In this document: positions 17,902 to 30,914 of the stretch, in pieces
Layout of the letters: the number at the start of each line of letters is the position of its first letter
Numbering within the stretch: the first letter of the stretch is position 1
Source: Klebsiella quasipneumoniae subsp. quasipneumoniae
GTDB taxonomy: Bacteria > Pseudomonadota > Gammaproteobacteria > Enterobacterales > Enterobacteriaceae
Direction of reading: 5' to 3'
NCBI RefSeq assembly: GCF_020525925.1
Contig: NZ_CP084876.1
Coordinates: 930,001 to 994,000, forward strand
DNA length: 64,000 bases
Made by a program: the position numbers and the translations under genes
The notes under the pieces: generated by a model
Database searches by the model: none
Seen by the model: the letters and a program-made list of their open reading frames with translations, nothing else
What the model was told of the DNA's origin: nothing

Positions 17902-20900
17902 CCGACACCGCTGAGTCTTTGGATCCCCTGCGCTTGCCCTTGAGGGGCGAGCGCCTGATAGAAGCCTCTGCGGGCACCGGAAAAACCTTTACCATCGCCG
18001 CGCTGTATCTGCGGCTGCTGCTGGGGCTGGGCGGCGAGGCCGCCTATCCCCGCGCCATCAGCGTTGAAGAGCTGCTGGTGGTGACCTTTACCGAGGCGGC
18101 GACCGAAGAGCTGCGCGGACGTATCCGCAGCAACATCCATGAACTGCGCATCGCCTGTATGCGCGGTGAATCCGACAACCCGCTCTACAGCGCGCTGCTG
18201 GCGGAGATCGCCGATAAAGACGATGCCGCGAAGACCCTGCTGTTGGCCGAACGGCAGATGGACGAGGCGGCGGTGTTCACCATCCACGGTTTTTGCCAGC
18301 GGATGCTGAGCCTTAACGCCTTCGAGTCGGGCATGCTGTTCGAGCAGCAGCTGATCGAGGATGAATCCCGCCTGCGCTATCAGGCCTGCGCCGACTTCTG
18401 GCGCCGTCACTGTTATCCACTGACCCGCGATATCGCGGCGGTGATCCATGACGTCTGGAAAGGGCCGCGCGACCTGCTGAAGTCCCTTGACCGCTGGCTG
18501 CAGGGCGAAGCGCCGCAGCTCAAGTCGCCGCCAGCCGCCGACGAGACGCTGGCCGAACGCCATCAGCAAATCATCGGCCGCATTGACTCGCTCAAGCAGC
18601 AGTGGCGCGAGCAGGTGGGGGAGATCGAAGGCGTGCTTGAAGATTCCGGCCTTGACCGGCGGAAGTTCAATCGCGGCAACCAGGGCAAATGGCTTGAGAA
18701 AGTGACCGCCTGGGCGCAGGAAGAGACGTTGAGCTATCAGTTGCCCGACGCGCTGGAGAAATTTGCCCAGTCGTTTCTGCTTGAGCGTACCAAAGCCGGT
18801 GGCGAACCGCCCGTGCATCCTCTGTTTAGCGCCGTCGAATCGCTGCTGGCCTCGTCGCTGACGCTCACCGATCTGGTGCTGGCGAGAGCGATGGTCGAGA
18901 TCCGTGATGCGGTCGCGCGCGAAAAGCGCCGCCGCGGCGAGCTGGGGTTTGACGACATGCTCAGCCGGCTTGACGAGGCGCTGCGCGGCGACAGCGGCGA
19001 GGCGCTGGCCAGCGCCATTCGCCAGCGTTTTCCGGTGGCGATGATCGATGAGTTTCAGGATACCGACCCCCAGCAGTACCGGATTTTCCGCCGTATCTGG
19101 CGCCAGCGTCCGGAGACGGCGCTGTTGCTGATCGGCGATCCGAAGCAGGCCATCTACGCTTTTCGCGGCGCCGATATCTTTACCTATATGAAAGCGCGCG
19201 GCGACGTTGCCGCGCACTACACGCTTGACACCAACTGGCGCTCCTCCCCTGGCATGGTGGGCAGCGTTAACCGGCTGTTCAGCCTCAGCGATAACCCCTT
19301 CATGTTTCGCGAGATACCGTTCCTGCCGGTGAAGTCGGCGGCGAAGAACCAGGGGCTGCGCTTTACCGTTGACGCAGCGGATGTCCCGGCGATGAACGTC
19401 TGGCTGATGCCCGGCGACACCGTTGGCGCCGGCGATTATCAGACGTTTATGGCCCAGCTCTGCGCCACGCAGATCCGCGACTGGCTGAGCGCCGGTCAGC
19501 AGGGGCGCGCACGGCTGTGGCGTGGGGAAACCTCGCGCCCGGTGCAGGCTTCGGATATTACCGTGCTGGTGCGCAACCGGCTGGAGGCGGCGCAGGTGCG
19601 TGAAGCGCTCCAGACGCTGGGCATCCCCTCGGTCTACCTCTCCAACCGCGACAGCGTTTTTGAGACGCTGGAGGCCCAGGAGCTGCTCTGGCTGTTGCAG
19701 GCGGTGTTGTCCCCGGAGCGGGAAAATACCCTGCGCAGCGCGTTGGCGACCTCAATGTTTGGCCTGACCGCGCTGGATATTGAAAACCTCAACCAGGATG
19801 AGCAGGCGTGGGACGCGCTGGTGGAGGAGTTCAGCGAATACCGCCAGATCTGGCGTCAGCGCGGGGTGATGCCGATGCTGCGGGCGCTGATGACGGCCCG
19901 GCACATCGCCGAGAACCTGCTGGCGACCCGGGGCGGCGAGCGGCGCTTAACCGACATACTGCACATCAGCGAATTGCTGCAGGAGGCGGCCAGCCAGCTG
20001 GAAAGCGAGCATGCCCTGGTGCGCTGGCTGACACAGCATATCGCCGAGCCGGACAGCAACGCCGCCAGCCAGCAGATGCGTCTCGAAAGCGATAAGCACC
20101 TCGTGCAAATCGTCACTATTCACAAGTCAAAAGGACTGGAATATCCCCTGGTCTGGCTGCCGTTTATCGCCCGGTTTCGCAAACAGGACCAGGCGTTCTA
20201 TCACGATCGCGAGACGTTCGCGGCGGTACTGGATCTGGGCCAGGATGAGGCCAGCCTCGAGCTGGCGGAGGCGGAACGGCTGGCGGAAGATCTGCGCCTG
20301 CTGTACGTCGCTCTCACCCGCGCGGTCTGGCACTGCAGCCTTGGCGTGGCGCCCCTCAGCAGTCGAAAGTCCGGCAACAGCGATTTTCATCTGAGCGCCC
20401 TCGGGCGGCTGCTGCAGGCGGGCGAAGCCATGGATGCCGCCGGGCTGGCCGCGCGTTTAGCGGACTTCTGCCATGGCGATATTGCATTACAGAGACCTGG
20501 CGAGCTGGATCTGACCCCGTGGCAGGCGCCGGCGGCGAGCATTCCCCCGCTGTCGGCGCGCGAGCTGCAGCGCCGCATCGCCGACGACTGGCGGGTGACC
20601 AGCTATTCCGGGCTGCAGCAGCATGGTTTCAGCGGCGGACAGGATCTGCTGCCGCGTCTGGATGTCGATGCCGCCGGCGTCGGCGAAGTCGTGGAAGATC
20701 CGCAGCTGACCCCGCACCAGTTTCCGCGCGGCGCCGCGCCGGGAACCTTCCTGCACAGTCTGTTTGAGGAGCTGGACTTTACCCAGCCGGTGCCGGACGG
20801 GTGGATGGCGGAGAAACTGCAGCTGAGCGGGTTTGACGCGCAGTGGGCGCCGGTGCTGACCGACTGGCTGGGGGGCGTGCTGAAGACCCGTCTGCCGGGG

Positions 20901-21434
20901 CCGGATATCGCGCTCAATCAGCTTGCGGCGCGGGATAAACAGGTGGAGATGGCATTTTACCTGCCCATCGCCCAGCTGCTGACGGCGGAGCGCCTTGACG
21001 CGCTTATCCGCCAGTACGATCCCCTTTCCGCCGACACGCCGCCGCTGGATTTCCGTCAGGTGCGCGGTATGCTGAAGGGCTTTATCGATCTGGTCTTCCG
21101 CCACGAAGGCCGCTATTACCTGCTGGATTACAAATCGAACTGGCTGGGGGAAGATCGCGAGGCCTATACCCGGCCCGCGATGGAGCAGGCGATGCGGGCT
21201 CACCGCTACGATCTGCAGTATCAGCTGTACAGCCTGGCGCTCCACCGCTATCTGCGCCACCGGCTGGCCGATTACGACTATGACCGCCACTTCGGCGGCG
21301 TGATTTATCTCTTCCTGCGCGGCATGGACGGGCAGGAGGGGGGGCAAGGGATCTTCACCACCCGGCCGGTGCGACCGCTGATTGACGGTCTGGATCAGCT
21401 TTTTGCCGGAGAAACTCAGGAGGAGGCCTCATGA
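17898..21434 (+). CDS. recB: Exodeoxyribonuclease V subunit RecB
   Basis: A 1178-residue 3'-5' helicase and the only nuclease of RecBCD. The UvrD-type Walker A motif is EASAGTGKT with Lys29, and further helicase motifs follow ([42 protein letters not shown]). The C-terminal nuclease domain has LLDYKSNW with Asp1077 and Lys1079. It also loads RecA after Chi. Its ATG overlaps the ptrA stop, and recD overlaps its end by 4 bases, which fits balanced subunit supply. Confidence 0.98.
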   Translation: MTDTAESLDPLRLPLRGERLIEASAGTGKTFTIAALYLRLLLGLGGEAAYPRAISVEELLVVTFTEAATEELRGRIRSNIHELRIACMRGESDNPLYSALLAEIADKDDAAKTLLLAERQMDEAAVFTIHGFCQRMLSLNAFESGMLFEQQLIEDESRLRYQACADFWRRHCYPLTRDIAAVIHDVWKGPRDLLKSLDRWLQGEAPQLKSPPAADETLAERHQQIIGRIDSLKQQWREQVGEIEGVLEDSGLDRRKFNRGNQGKWLEKVTAWAQEETLSYQLPDALEKFAQSFLLERTKAGGEPPVHPLFSAVESLLASSLTLTDLVLARAMVEIRDAVAREKRRRGELGFDDMLSRLDEALRGDSGEALASAIRQRFPVAMIDEFQDTDPQQYRIFRRIWRQRPETALLLIGDPKQAIYAFRGADIFTYMKARGDVAAHYTLDTNWRSSPGMVGSVNRLFSLSDNPFMFREIPFLPVKSAAKNQGLRFTVDAADVPAMNVWLMPGDTVGAGDYQTFMAQLCATQIRDWLSAGQQGRARLWRGETSRPVQASDITVLVRNRLEAAQVREALQTLGIPSVYLSNRDSVFETLEAQELLWLLQAVLSPERENTLRSALATSMFGLTALDIENLNQDEQAWDALVEEFSEYRQIWRQRGVMPMLRALMTARHIAENLLATRGGERRLTDILHISELLQEAASQLESEHALVRWLTQHIAEPDSNAASQQMRLESDKHLVQIVTIHKSKGLEYPLVWLPFIARFRKQDQAFYHDRETFAAVLDLGQDEASLELAEAERLAEDLRLLYVALTRAVWHCSLGVAPLSSRKSGNSDFHLSALGRLLQAGEAMDAAGLAARLADFCHGDIALQRPGELDLTPWQAPAASIPPLSARELQRRIADDWRVTSYSGLQQHGFSGGQDLLPRLDVDAAGVGEVVEDPQLTPHQFPRGAAPGTFLHSLFEELDFTQPVPDGWMAEKLQLSGFDAQWAPVLTDWLGGVLKTRLPGPDIALNQLAARDKQVEMAFYLPIAQLLTAERLDALIRQYDPLSADTPPLDFRQVRGMLKGFIDLVFRHEGRYYLLDYKSNWLGEDREAYTRPAMEQAMRAHRYDLQYQLYSLALHRYLRHRLADYDYDRHFGGVIYLFLRGMDGQEGGQGIFTTRPVRPLIDGLDQLFAGETQEEAS

Positions 21435-23275
21435 CTTTCGAACAACTACTGCTGGTGGCGGTGGAGCAGCGTCTGCTGCGGCCGCTGGACGTCCAGTTTG
21501 CCCTGATGGTGGCGCAAAACGACCCGCCGGCGGTCAAGCTGGCGGCGGCCTTGCTGAGCCGGGACGCCGGCGAGGGGCACGTATGCCTGCCGCTCTCGCG
21601 GCTGAGCGGCGACGAGGCGCTCGGCGGGAAAGCGGGGGAAATCCGCGATCGGCTGCTGGCCGAAGCCGGCGCGCCGGAAGACTGGCCCGCGATGCTGCTC
21701 GCTTCGTCGGCGGTGAGCGGCGGCGATGCCCCGGCGCCGATGATCTTATGCGGCGACCGGCTCTATCTGAACCGGATGTGGCGCAACGAGCTGACCGTCG
21801 CCCGCTTCTTCAACGAAGCCAACCGGGTGCTGGAGATGGATGAGGCCCGGCTGGCGTCAACCCTGAACGCTCTGTTCCCTGCCACCGGCGAAACCGACTG
21901 GCAAAAAGTGGCCGCAGCGGTGGCGCTGACCCGCCGCATCTCGGTGATCTCCGGCGGTCCCGGGACCGGGAAGACCACCACCGTGGCCAAACTTCTGGCG
22001 GCGCTAATCCAGATTGAAGACAGTCCGCGCTGTCGTATTCGCCTGGCGGCGCCGACGGGGAAAGCGGCGGCGCGCCTGACCGAATCGCTGGGCGCGGCGT
22101 TGAGAAAACTGCCGCTGACCGACGCGCAGAAAGCGTTGATTCCCACCGAGGCCAGCACGCTGCACCGTCTGCTGGGCGCCCAGCCCGGCAGCCAGCGCAT
22201 GCGCTATCACGCCGGCAACCCGCTGCATCTGGACGTGCTGGTGGTGGATGAAGCCTCGATGATCGACCTGCCGATGATGTCGCGGCTCATCGACGCGCTG
22301 CCGGCTCACGGGCGGGTGATCTTCCTCGGCGATCGCGACCAGCTGGCCTCCGTGGAAGCGGGGGCGGTGCTGGGGGATATCTGCGCCTGGGCGAGTTCGG
22401 GCTATACCGCCGCGCGGGCGCAGGAGCTGACCCGGTTGACCGGTTCGCCGGTACCGGCAGGCGAGGGGGCTATCGCTGGCGCGCTGAGAGATAGCTTGTG
22501 CCTGCTGCAAAAGAGCTATCGCTTCGGCAGTCACTCCGGCATTGGGAGCCTGGCGCGGGCGGTGAACGCTGGCGCGCGCGCGGAGGTGAAGGCCACGCTG
22601 CGCCAGCCGTTTGACGATATCGCGCTTCATCCCCTCAGCACGACCGAAGAGTACGAAGCCATGCTCGGCGCGGCACAGCAGGGCTATGAGCGCTACCTGC
22701 AGCTGCGCCGCGAGCGGGCGGAACCGCAGGCGATGCTGGCCGCCTTCAGCGAATTTCAGCTGCTGTGCGCGCTGCGGGAAGGGCCGTACGGCGTGAGCGG
22801 CGTCAATGAGCGGCTGGAGCAGCGGCTTAACCGTCAGCGGGCGATCGCCCTGCCGCGCCACTCCCGCTGGTATGACGGCCGGCCGATTATGATCGCGCGC
22901 AACGACAGCGCGCTGGGACTGTTTAATGGCGATATCGGGATAGCGCTGGAGCGCAACGGCGAGCTGAGGGTGTGGTTCCTGATGCCCGACGGCGCCATCA
23001 AGTCGGTGCAGCCGAGCCGCCTGCCGGAGCATGATACCGCCTGGGCGATGACCGTGCATAAATCGCAGGGATCGGAGTTCGACCATGCGGCGCTGATCCT
23101 GCCGGCGCGCAGCGTCCCGCTGGTGACGCGCGAACTGGTCTACACCGCGATCACCCGCGCGAAACAGCGGTTGTCGCTCTATGCCGACGAGCAGGTGCTC
23201 TCCCAGGCCATTGTGACGCGAACCGAGCGGCGAAGCGGCCTGACGGAGATCTTCGCCGGGCACAAAGCCCCCTGA
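21431..23275 (+). CDS. recD: Exodeoxyribonuclease V subunit RecD
   Basis: A 614-residue 5'-3' helicase of RecBCD (E. coli 608). Walker A is [11 protein letters not shown] with Lys181, Walker B is [11 protein letters not shown], and the C-terminal SF1B motifs include [12 protein letters not shown] and YTAITRAK. RecD is the faster motor before Chi and is needed for nuclease activity. The ATG overlaps the recB stop (ATGA) with AGGAGG upstream. The 208-base gap to the convergent argA has no gene but contains a palindrome. Confidence 0.98.
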   Translation: MTFEQLLLVAVEQRLLRPLDVQFALMVAQNDPPAVKLAAALLSRDAGEGHVCLPLSRLSGDEALGGKAGEIRDRLLAEAGAPEDWPAMLLASSAVSGGDAPAPMILCGDRLYLNRMWRNELTVARFFNEANRVLEMDEARLASTLNALFPATGETDWQKVAAAVALTRRISVISGGPGTGKTTTVAKLLAALIQIEDSPRCRIRLAAPTGKAAARLTESLGAALRKLPLTDAQKALIPTEASTLHRLLGAQPGSQRMRYHAGNPLHLDVLVVDEASMIDLPMMSRLIDALPAHGRVIFLGDRDQLASVEAGAVLGDICAWASSGYTAARAQELTRLTGSPVPAGEGAIAGALRDSLCLLQKSYRFGSHSGIGSLARAVNAGARAEVKATLRQPFDDIALHPLSTTEEYEAMLGAAQQGYERYLQLRRERAEPQAMLAAFSEFQLLCALREGPYGVSGVNERLEQRLNRQRAIALPRHSRWYDGRPIMIARNDSALGLFNGDIGIALERNGELRVWFLMPDGAIKSVQPSRLPEHDTAWAMTVHKSQGSEFDHAALILPARSVPLVTRELVYTAITRAKQRLSLYADEQVLSQAIVTRTERRSGLTEIFAGHKAP

Positions 23276-23424
23276 GATGCCGCGTTTGGGCGACGGGTAG
23301 CGTGACGACGCTCCTCGACGGCTGGGCGCATATCGGTGAGCCAGCGAGGTAAAGGGTCTACGCGAAAAGCAGAATTCTACCCGCGAGCCGCAGACAGCGT
23401 GCCGGCCAGGCGTAGCAGGGGACA

Positions 23425-23461
23425 GGCCCGGGGAGCGATAAACGCCGTGTTATCCCGGGCC
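23425..23461. repeat. REP-like palindrome between recD and argA
   Basis: Arms GGCCCGGG (23425-23432) and CCCGGGCC (23454-23461) with an inner ATAA/TTAT pairing. It sits between the converging 3' ends of recD and argA, and could end transcription from both sides, though it lacks a T run. The arms resemble the other GC-rich palindromes in this window. Confidence 0.55.
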
Positions 23462-23483
23462 GTTAGCAACAGCGAAGAAGGGC

Positions 23484-24815
23484 TTAAGCGAGGTCGACCA
23501 TCAGCACCTTCGACCGGCGCTGATAGTTATACATCTGCTTTTTACTCTCCGGCAGCAGATCGATATCCACCGGCGTGAAGCCGCGCTCCTGGAACCAGTG
23601 GATGCTGCGGGTGGTTAACACAAACAGCTTGCTCAGCCCCATCTGTCTGGCCTGGGCGGCAATACGCTCCAGCAGCACCTCTCCCCGCGACGAGCTCCGG
23701 TAATCCGGATGCACCGCCACGCAGGCCATTTCGCCGATCTTCTCTTCCGGGAAAGGATAAAGGGCGGCGCAGGCGATAGTGGTGTTATCGCGCTGAATAA
23801 TAGTGAATTTGTCGATCTCCATCTCCAGCTGCTCGCGGGAGCGGCGCACCAGGATGCCCTGCTGTTCCAGCGGGCTTATCAGCTCGAGAATACCGCCGAT
23901 ATCGTTGATGGTCGCCCGACGGATTTGCTCTGCGCTCTCCATGACGATCTGGGTGCCGATGCCGTCGCGTGAGAATAGCTCCTGCAGCAGCGCGCCATTT
24001 TCCTGATAGCTGATCAGATGGCAGCGCCGCACGCCGCTGCGGCAGGCCTTCACGGCCCCGCGCAGGAAGCGCACGGTACCGGAGTTATAATCTTCGTCCG
24101 CTTCCAGCTCTTCGACGCGGGCCTGCGCTTCATTGGGGAACAGTTCGGAGACAATTTCCCCGGCCTGGTTGTAAACCCCTTGCGAAGAACAGAAGCCGAT
24201 CATTTTCTCTGCTTTCAGCTTGATGGCCAACTGGGTGGCGATCTCTTCCGAAGTCAGGTTAAAGCTTTCGCCGGTAACCGACACCGCGACCGGCCCCATC
24301 AGCACAATGGCGCCGCTGTCGAGCTGGCGATGAATCGCCTCTTCGTCAATGCGGCGAATGCGGCCGCTGTGGCAATAATCAACGCCGTCATCAACGCCCA
24401 GCGGCTGGGCAATGATAAAGTTGCCGCTGACGACGTTGATATGGGCTCCCTGCAGCGGGGTGTTGTTGAGGCTCATCGACAGGCGGGCGGTGATCTCCAG
24501 CTGCAGCATACCCGCCGCCTGCTTAACCAGCTCCAGCGTTTTGGCGTCAGTCACTCGCGTCTGCTTATGATAGACCGGCTCGTGATGGTGCTCGGCGAGG
24601 TTAGCGTCAATCTGCGGGCGGGCGCCATAGACCACCACCAGGCGAATGCCCAGGCTATGCAATAACCCTATGTCATTGACAATATTTGAGAAATTTTCAT
24701 GCTCAATGGCTTCGCCGCCCAGCATGATGACAAACGTTTTTCCCCGATGGGCATTAATATAGGGAACAGAATGGCGGAATCCTTCTACCAGTTCAGTGCG
24801 ACGTTCCTTCACCAT
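23484..24815 (-). CDS. argA: Amino-acid N-acetyltransferase (N-acetylglutamate synthase)
   Basis: A 443-residue enzyme that acetylates glutamate with acetyl-CoA, the first step of arginine synthesis, and is feedback-inhibited by arginine. An N-terminal amino-acid-kinase-like domain (about 1-290, with [14 protein letters not shown]) is joined to a C-terminal GNAT acetyltransferase domain (about 295-443, with [20 protein letters not shown]). Same length as E. coli ArgA. Two ArgR boxes lie immediately upstream, overlapping the likely promoter. It is divergent from amiC and convergent with recD. Confidence 0.98.
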   Translation of the reverse strand: MVKERRTELVEGFRHSVPYINAHRGKTFVIMLGGEAIEHENFSNIVNDIGLLHSLGIRLVVVYGARPQIDANLAEHHHEPVYHKQTRVTDAKTLELVKQAAGMLQLEITARLSMSLNNTPLQGAHINVVSGNFIIAQPLGVDDGVDYCHSGRIRRIDEEAIHRQLDSGAIVLMGPVAVSVTGESFNLTSEEIATQLAIKLKAEKMIGFCSSQGVYNQAGEIVSELFPNEAQARVEELEADEDYNSGTVRFLRGAVKACRSGVRRCHLISYQENGALLQELFSRDGIGTQIVMESAEQIRRATINDIGGILELISPLEQQGILVRRSREQLEMEIDKFTIIQRDNTTIACAALYPFPEEKIGEMACVAVHPDYRSSSRGEVLLERIAAQARQMGLSKLFVLTTRSIHWFQERGFTPVDIDLLPESKKQMYNYQRRSKVLMVDLA

Positions 24816-24826
24816 GACAAACCCTC

Positions 24827-24865
24827 AATGCATGATTATTCGTAATTATTGTATTTTTATTCTGT
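24827..24865 (-). promoter_or_regulatory. Tandem ARG boxes (ArgR operator) of argA
   Basis: Two 18-bp boxes, 24827-24844 and 24848-24865, have cores TGCATGATTATTCG and TGTATTTTTATTCT against the consensus TGAATWWWWATTCA. The 3-bp gap gives the standard 21-bp centre distance of ArgR operators. A possible minus-strand -10 element TACAAT (24848-24853) lies inside the second box, so ArgR binding would block the promoter. Confidence 0.85.
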
Positions 24866-25041
24866 TTTGCCGTTAAACGCAAGCCCCAATTTGAGGCTAA
24901 GCCCTGAAAAACATGTGACCCGGCGCAGGGTGTCAATGAATGTTTACCCTTTTATAGATGACAGGTTATATGCCTTTCGTTAAAGTTTCTGGTCAATCTG
25001 TTTGTTTTGGGTATAAATGCGTTTTATTGCTTGGGAGTGGC

Positions 25042-26295
25042 ATGTCGGGAAACAACTCTGGATTAAGCCGTCGCCGTCTGCTGCAGGGCGCGGGCGCCAT
25101 GTGGTTAATGAGCGTGAGCCCCGTTGGGCTGGCCGCCGCCGCGCGGGTGGTTGCCGTTCGCGTCTGGCCTGCATCGACCTACACGCGCGTCACGGTGGAA
25201 TCGAATCATGTGCTGAAATACCGGCAGTTTGCCCTCAGTAATCCGGAACGGGTGGTGGTGGATCTGGAAGGGGTTAATCTGAACTCGGTGCTGAAAGGCA
25301 TGGGGGGGCAGATCCGCGATGACGATCCCTTTATTAAGTCCGCCCGCGTGGGCCAGTTTGATCCGCAAACCGTGCGCATGGTCTTCGAGCTCAAGCAGAA
25401 CGTTAAGCCGCAGCTGTTTGCCCTTGCGCCGGTGGCCGGCTTTAAAGAGCGTCTGGTGATGGATCTTTACCCCGCCAACGCCACCGATGTGCAGGATCCG
25501 CTGCTGGCGCTGCTCGAGGATTACAACAAAGGCGATCTGCAGCGTCAGGTACCGCCGGCGCAAAGCGGGCCGCAGCCGGGCAAAGCCGGGCGCGATCGGC
25601 CGATTGTCATTATGCTCGATCCCGGCCACGGCGGCGAAGATTCGGGCGCCGTGGGCAAGTATCGCACCCGCGAGAAAGACGTGGTGCTGCAGATTGCCCG
25701 TCGCCTGCGGGCGCTGATCGACAAAGAAGGCAATATGAAGGCCTATATGACCCGCAACGAAGACGTGTTTATCCCGTTGAAGGTGCGTGTCGCCAAGGCG
25801 CAGAAGCAGCGCGCCGACCTGTTCGTATCGATTCACGCCGACGCCTTTACCAGCCGCCAGCCCAGCGGCTCCTCGGTGTTTGCGCTCTCCACCAAGGGAG
25901 CCACCAGTACCGCGGCAAAATATCTCGCCCAGACGCAGAACGCCTCGGATCTGATCGGTGGGGTCAGCAAGAGCGGCGATCGCTATGTCGACCACACCAT
26001 GTTCGATATGGTGCAGTCCCTCACCATCGCCGACAGCCTCAAATTTGGTAAGGCGGTGCTGGAGAAAATGGGTAACATCAATAATCTGCACAAAAATCGG
26101 GTAGAACAGGCGGGCTTTGCGGTGCTCAAGGCGCCCGATATCCCCTCCATTCTGGTGGAGACGGCGTTTATCAGTAACGTGGAAGAGGAGCGGAAGCTGA
26201 AAACGGCCAAATTCCAGCAGGAGGTGGCCGAGTCGATCCTTGCCGGGATTAAAGCGTACTTCGCCGACGGCGCGACGCTGGCCCGGCGTGGATAA
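25042..26295 (+). CDS. amiC: N-acetylmuramoyl-L-alanine amidase AmiC
   Basis: A 417-residue periplasmic amidase that cuts septal peptidoglycan during cell separation, activated by NlpD. A twin-arginine signal (SRRRLLQG, residues 9-16) is followed by an AMIN domain (about 35-135) and the zinc amidase_3 domain with [11 protein letters not shown] (zinc ligand His196), plus later His and Glu ligands. The start at 25042 is preferred over an in-frame Met 84 bases upstream because it gives the Tat signal and the E. coli length. cobD follows after only 17 bases in the same direction, so the B12 cluster begins right at the amiC stop. Confidence 0.97.
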   Translation: MSGNNSGLSRRRLLQGAGAMWLMSVSPVGLAAAARVVAVRVWPASTYTRVTVESNHVLKYRQFALSNPERVVVDLEGVNLNSVLKGMGGQIRDDDPFIKSARVGQFDPQTVRMVFELKQNVKPQLFALAPVAGFKERLVMDLYPANATDVQDPLLALLEDYNKGDLQRQVPPAQSGPQPGKAGRDRPIVIMLDPGHGGEDSGAVGKYRTREKDVVLQIARRLRALIDKEGNMKAYMTRNEDVFIPLKVRVAKAQKQRADLFVSIHADAFTSRQPSGSSVFALSTKGATSTAAKYLAQTQNASDLIGGVSKSGDRYVDHTMFDMVQSLTIADSLKFGKAVLEKMGNINNLHKNRVEQAGFAVLKAPDIPSILVETAFISNVEEERKLKTAKFQQEVAESILAGIKAYFADGATLARRG

Positions 26296-26312
26296 CCACA
26301 CAGGAAAAGGAT

Positions 26313-27389
26313 ATGGCCTTACTGAAAAGCGCCCATGGCGGCAATATCCGCGAGGCCGCCGCCCTGCTGGGCATTGCCCCCAACGAGCTGCTGGATTTTA
26401 GCGCCAACATCAATCCGCTGGGAATGCCTGCCTCGCTCAGGCAGGCGATCGTCGATAACCTCGGCTGCGCCGAGCGCTATCCTGACGTCGAATATCAACA
26501 GCTGCACCAGGCGCTGGCGGCCCACCATCAGCTGCCGGCGGGGCATATCCTCGCCGGCAATGGCGAAACCGAATCGATCTTCACCCTCGCCCACGGCCTT
26601 AAGCCGAGGCGGGCAATGATCGTCATTCCTGGCTTCGCGGAGTACCGGCGGGCGCTGCAAACCGTGGATTGCGCGGTCGTGGAGTATGCCCTTCGGGAGT
26701 GCGATGGCTGGCAGCTGACCGACGCGATCCTCGATGCCCTCACCCCGGCGCTGGACTGCCTGTTTCTCTGCACGCCGAACAACCCCACCGGCCTGCTGCC
26801 AGAGCGGGGCCTGCTGGAAGCCATTGCCCGGCGTTGTCAGGCGCTGAACATCAGCCTGATCCTCGATGAGGCCTTCCTTGACTTTATCCCCGACCAGCCG
26901 GGGTTTATTCCCCTGCTGGCGCAGTATCCGCACGTCTGGGTTTTGCGCTCGCTCACTAAGTTTTATGCCATTCCGGGACTGCGTCTTGGCTACCTGCTCA
27001 ATGCTGACGCGCAGGCGGTAGCCCGACTGCGCGAGCGACAAATGCCGTGGTCCATCAATGCGTATGCCGCGCTGGCCGGCGAGATCATCCTCCAGGACCG
27101 GGCGTATCAGCGGGCCACCTGGCAGTGGCTGCAGGAGGAGGGGGCGCGTTTCTACGCGCAGCTGCAGGAGATGGCTGGGCTGACCGTGTGGCCCGGGCGC
27201 GCCAACTACCTGTTCTTGCGCTGTGACAGACCCGATCTTGACCTGCAATACGCCCTGCTGCGCCAGCACGTGTTGATCCGCAGCTGCGCCAACTACCCGG
27301 GGCTGGATAGCCGCTATTTCCGGGTGGCGATCCGCAGCGCCGGCGAAAACGACCAGCTGCTGGCGGCGCTGCGCCGGGCGCTGGCCTGA
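26313..27389 (+). CDS. cobD: L-threonine-O-3-phosphate decarboxylase CobD
   Basis: A 358-residue PLP enzyme of the aminotransferase class II fold. It decarboxylates threonine phosphate to (R)-1-amino-2-propanol phosphate, the linker between the corrin ring and the lower ligand of B12. The PLP lysine is Lys216 in [10 protein letters not shown], the same number as in Salmonella CobD. The substrate comes from PduX, encoded next door on the other strand; CbiB uses the product. AGGAAAAGG precedes the ATG. With 17 bases to amiC it may be read from the amiC promoter. It converges with pduX with 3 bases between stop codons. Confidence 0.95.
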   Translation: MALLKSAHGGNIREAAALLGIAPNELLDFSANINPLGMPASLRQAIVDNLGCAERYPDVEYQQLHQALAAHHQLPAGHILAGNGETESIFTLAHGLKPRRAMIVIPGFAEYRRALQTVDCAVVEYALRECDGWQLTDAILDALTPALDCLFLCTPNNPTGLLPERGLLEAIARRCQALNISLILDEAFLDFIPDQPGFIPLLAQYPHVWVLRSLTKFYAIPGLRLGYLLNADAQAVARLRERQMPWSINAYAALAGEIILQDRAYQRATWQWLQEEGARFYAQLQEMAGLTVWPGRANYLFLRCDRPDLDLQYALLRQHVLIRSCANYPGLDSRYFRVAIRSAGENDQLLAALRRALA

Positions 27390-27392
27390 GCC

Positions 27393-28295
27393 CTACTGCA
27401 GGGTGACGCCCCCCGGGACCATCGCCAGCAGATGCTGTTGCGGCCAGTGGGCGGCGATGCCGCGCTCTGCCAGCCGCCATTGCAAAAAATCCACGTCATG
27501 ACGACGGCGGTCCAGCAGCAGGCCGACGACGCTGCCGCTGTGCGCCACGTTGAGGCCATACAATCCTGCGCTTTCCACCAGCTCCAGCAGCGCGTCAAAC
27601 CCCGGCTTGGGCAACAGCTGCTGGCTGGCGATGGCGCTAATAGTGGCCGCTTCGCCCAGCAGCTGCGGGCTGCCATGCTGGCAGGCCTGCTGCACTTTCT
27701 CCCACGCCAGCTGCAGCCGGGAGGCGTTAGCCAGCAGACCCGCCTCGCGCGGCAGCTGATGGTAGTCGGTGGTACGCAGCGTCAGCGGGCTCTCCAGCAC
27801 TAACAGGTCGAGCGCCGGTGGCGCAGGGCAGGCGATTTGGGTAGCGGCGGTATTATGATCGAACAGCGTCAGTTGGTGGAACAGGGTGCTGTCGGTGGGC
27901 TCCAGCGCGACGCACAGACGCGCCAGCGTCGGCTCATCCAGCGCGTGGCCCAGATGATGGGCGGTGGCCACCGCGGTGGCGGCGATATCGGCGGTGCTGC
28001 TGGCCATCCCTTTGGCTACCGGGATCGTCGAGTGCAGGGTGATGCGGATCTGCTGACTCAGCGCCGCCGGGTAGCCCCAGTGGGCCAGCAGCTGGTTGAC
28101 CATCGCCCGCGACAGCGGCCGCTCATCGTTGCGCGGTTTGCCGGTCTCGACCTCGACGGTGCTGTACCAGTCCACCGGGCAGGAGATCAGCTTCTCGCTG
28201 CCGAGGATCCAGCCCTGGATAAGTTCTCCGCACGAGGCGGGACATTGTGCAACGGCCACGTTTTCACCTTTCCGCTTACCTTCGCCAGGGCGCAT
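27393..28295 (-). CDS. pduX: L-threonine kinase PduX
   Basis: A 300-residue GHMP-family kinase that makes L-threonine-O-3-phosphate from threonine and ATP for the aminopropanol arm of B12. The ATP-binding motif IPVAKGMASSTAD lies at 91-103, and the N-terminal QCPASCGELIQG is typical. Length equals Salmonella PduX. The first 12 residues are poorly conserved and the ATG has no good ribosome site. A GTG at codon 13 (base 28259) is preceded by GGAAAGGTG and is a fair alternative start. It is the last gene of the pdu operon, 56 bases after pduW. Confidence 0.93.
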   Translation of the reverse strand: MRPGEGKRKGENVAVAQCPASCGELIQGWILGSEKLISCPVDWYSTVEVETGKPRNDERPLSRAMVNQLLAHWGYPAALSQQIRITLHSTIPVAKGMASSTADIAATAVATAHHLGHALDEPTLARLCVALEPTDSTLFHQLTLFDHNTAATQIACPAPPALDLLVLESPLTLRTTDYHQLPREAGLLANASRLQLAWEKVQQACQHGSPQLLGEAATISAIASQQLLPKPGFDALLELVESAGLYGLNVAHSGSVVGLLLDRRRHDVDFLQWRLAERGIAAHWPQQHLLAMVPGGVTLQ

Positions 28296-28351
28296 AGTGG
28301 CACGGCGACCCGCCGGTTACCATGATTCTCCGCAAAGGGGAGAGGCGTCGT

Positions 28352-30003
<1,652 letters not shown>

Positions 30004-30007
30004 CGCG

Positions 30008-30358
30008 CTACGTCCGGGTTATTGAGCAGGTAGTAAACTGCATCATCTCGCCCAGGGTGCGCGTCACCTGCCTGAGGGCGTACTCGACGGCGGAAACGTC
30101 GCCGGTCAGCACCACGGCGCCGGTAAAGCGGTCAAGAAAACCGATCTCCACCGCGCCGGATTTGGTGGCGATATCGCAGGCGATAATCGACGCTTCGCTG
30201 GGCGTAATGGTGAGGATGCCGATGGCGGACACCGCATCCTGTAGGCCGAGTTTCTTAAAGAGATCTTTCCCGGGATTGGCAATCAGGTGCGCGAGGGTTA
30301 CCTGTTTCCCGGGAACGTATTCCTGAATCATGCGATCCGTTGTTGGCTGTCTTTCCAT
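30008..30358 (-). CDS. pduU: Microcompartment shell protein PduU
   Basis: A 116-residue circularly permuted BMC-domain protein that forms flat hexamers. The extra N-terminal segment (about 1-20, with [18 protein letters not shown]) makes a small beta-barrel that caps the pore in the Salmonella structure. The start is set at 30358, where it overlaps the pduT stop by one base (TAATG), rather than at an upstream Met, because this reproduces the family length. It is probably the docking site for PduV. Confidence 0.94.
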   Translation of the reverse strand: MERQPTTDRMIQEYVPGKQVTLAHLIANPGKDLFKKLGLQDAVSAIGILTITPSEASIIACDIATKSGAVEIGFLDRFTGAVVLTGDVSAVEYALRQVTRTLGEMMQFTTCSITRT

Positions 30359-30912
30359 TATCCCTCCACCATCTGTCGCCACATGGCTTCATGCGGTCGC
30401 GGGATCACCGAACGATAAACCAGCAGCCCTTTTTCACCCGCGCTTTCGCTGGCTACCGTAACCGCGTTGTTGACGTCGGAAACGTCGCCCGCCACCACCA
30501 TGTAGCATTTACCGCCGATGCCGAAGGCCATATGCACCCGTACCAGGGTGACGTTGGAGCCTTTCACCGCCCGGTCCGCGGCGCTGATGCAGGCCGCAAC
30601 GCTCCAGGTTTCAACGATGCCGACTGCCTGGCGTTTGTCTACGCTGTTCAGGCCGCTGATGGCCGGGAGTACGCTGGGATGGATATTCGCCAGCACCAGG
30701 CTGTCGACGAGCATTTCGCCGGCCTGCGAAGTGCCGGTTTCAATGGCCTGCTGGATAGCGCCGATATCCCCGCCGAGCATCAACAGAAACTTACCCGGGC
30801 AGATAGTCTTGCTGACCAGCAGATTGACGTTGGCGCTTTTCAGCATCGCATCGCCGAGTTCCATTCCTTTGGCAATGCTGGTGAGTTCTAAAATTCCTAT
30901 AGCCTGAGACAT
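30358..30912 (-). CDS. pduT: Microcompartment shell protein PduT (Fe-S pore)
   Basis: A 184-residue protein with two BMC domains in tandem, which forms pseudohexameric trimers in the shell. Cys38 (in SKTICPGKF) is the residue that holds a 4Fe-4S cluster at the trimer axis in Salmonella PduT, so it is thought to pass electrons through the shell, probably to PduS. An upstream in-frame extension into pduS is not used, because the ATG at 30912 lies 2 bases after the pduS stop and gives the known N-terminus SQAIGILEL. Confidence 0.95.
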   Translation of the reverse strand: MSQAIGILELTSIAKGMELGDAMLKSANVNLLVSKTICPGKFLLMLGGDIGAIQQAIETGTSQAGEMLVDSLVLANIHPSVLPAISGLNSVDKRQAVGIVETWSVAACISAADRAVKGSNVTLVRVHMAFGIGGKCYMVVAGDVSDVNNAVTVASESAGEKGLLVYRSVIPRPHEAMWRQMVEG

Positions 30913-30914
30913 GG

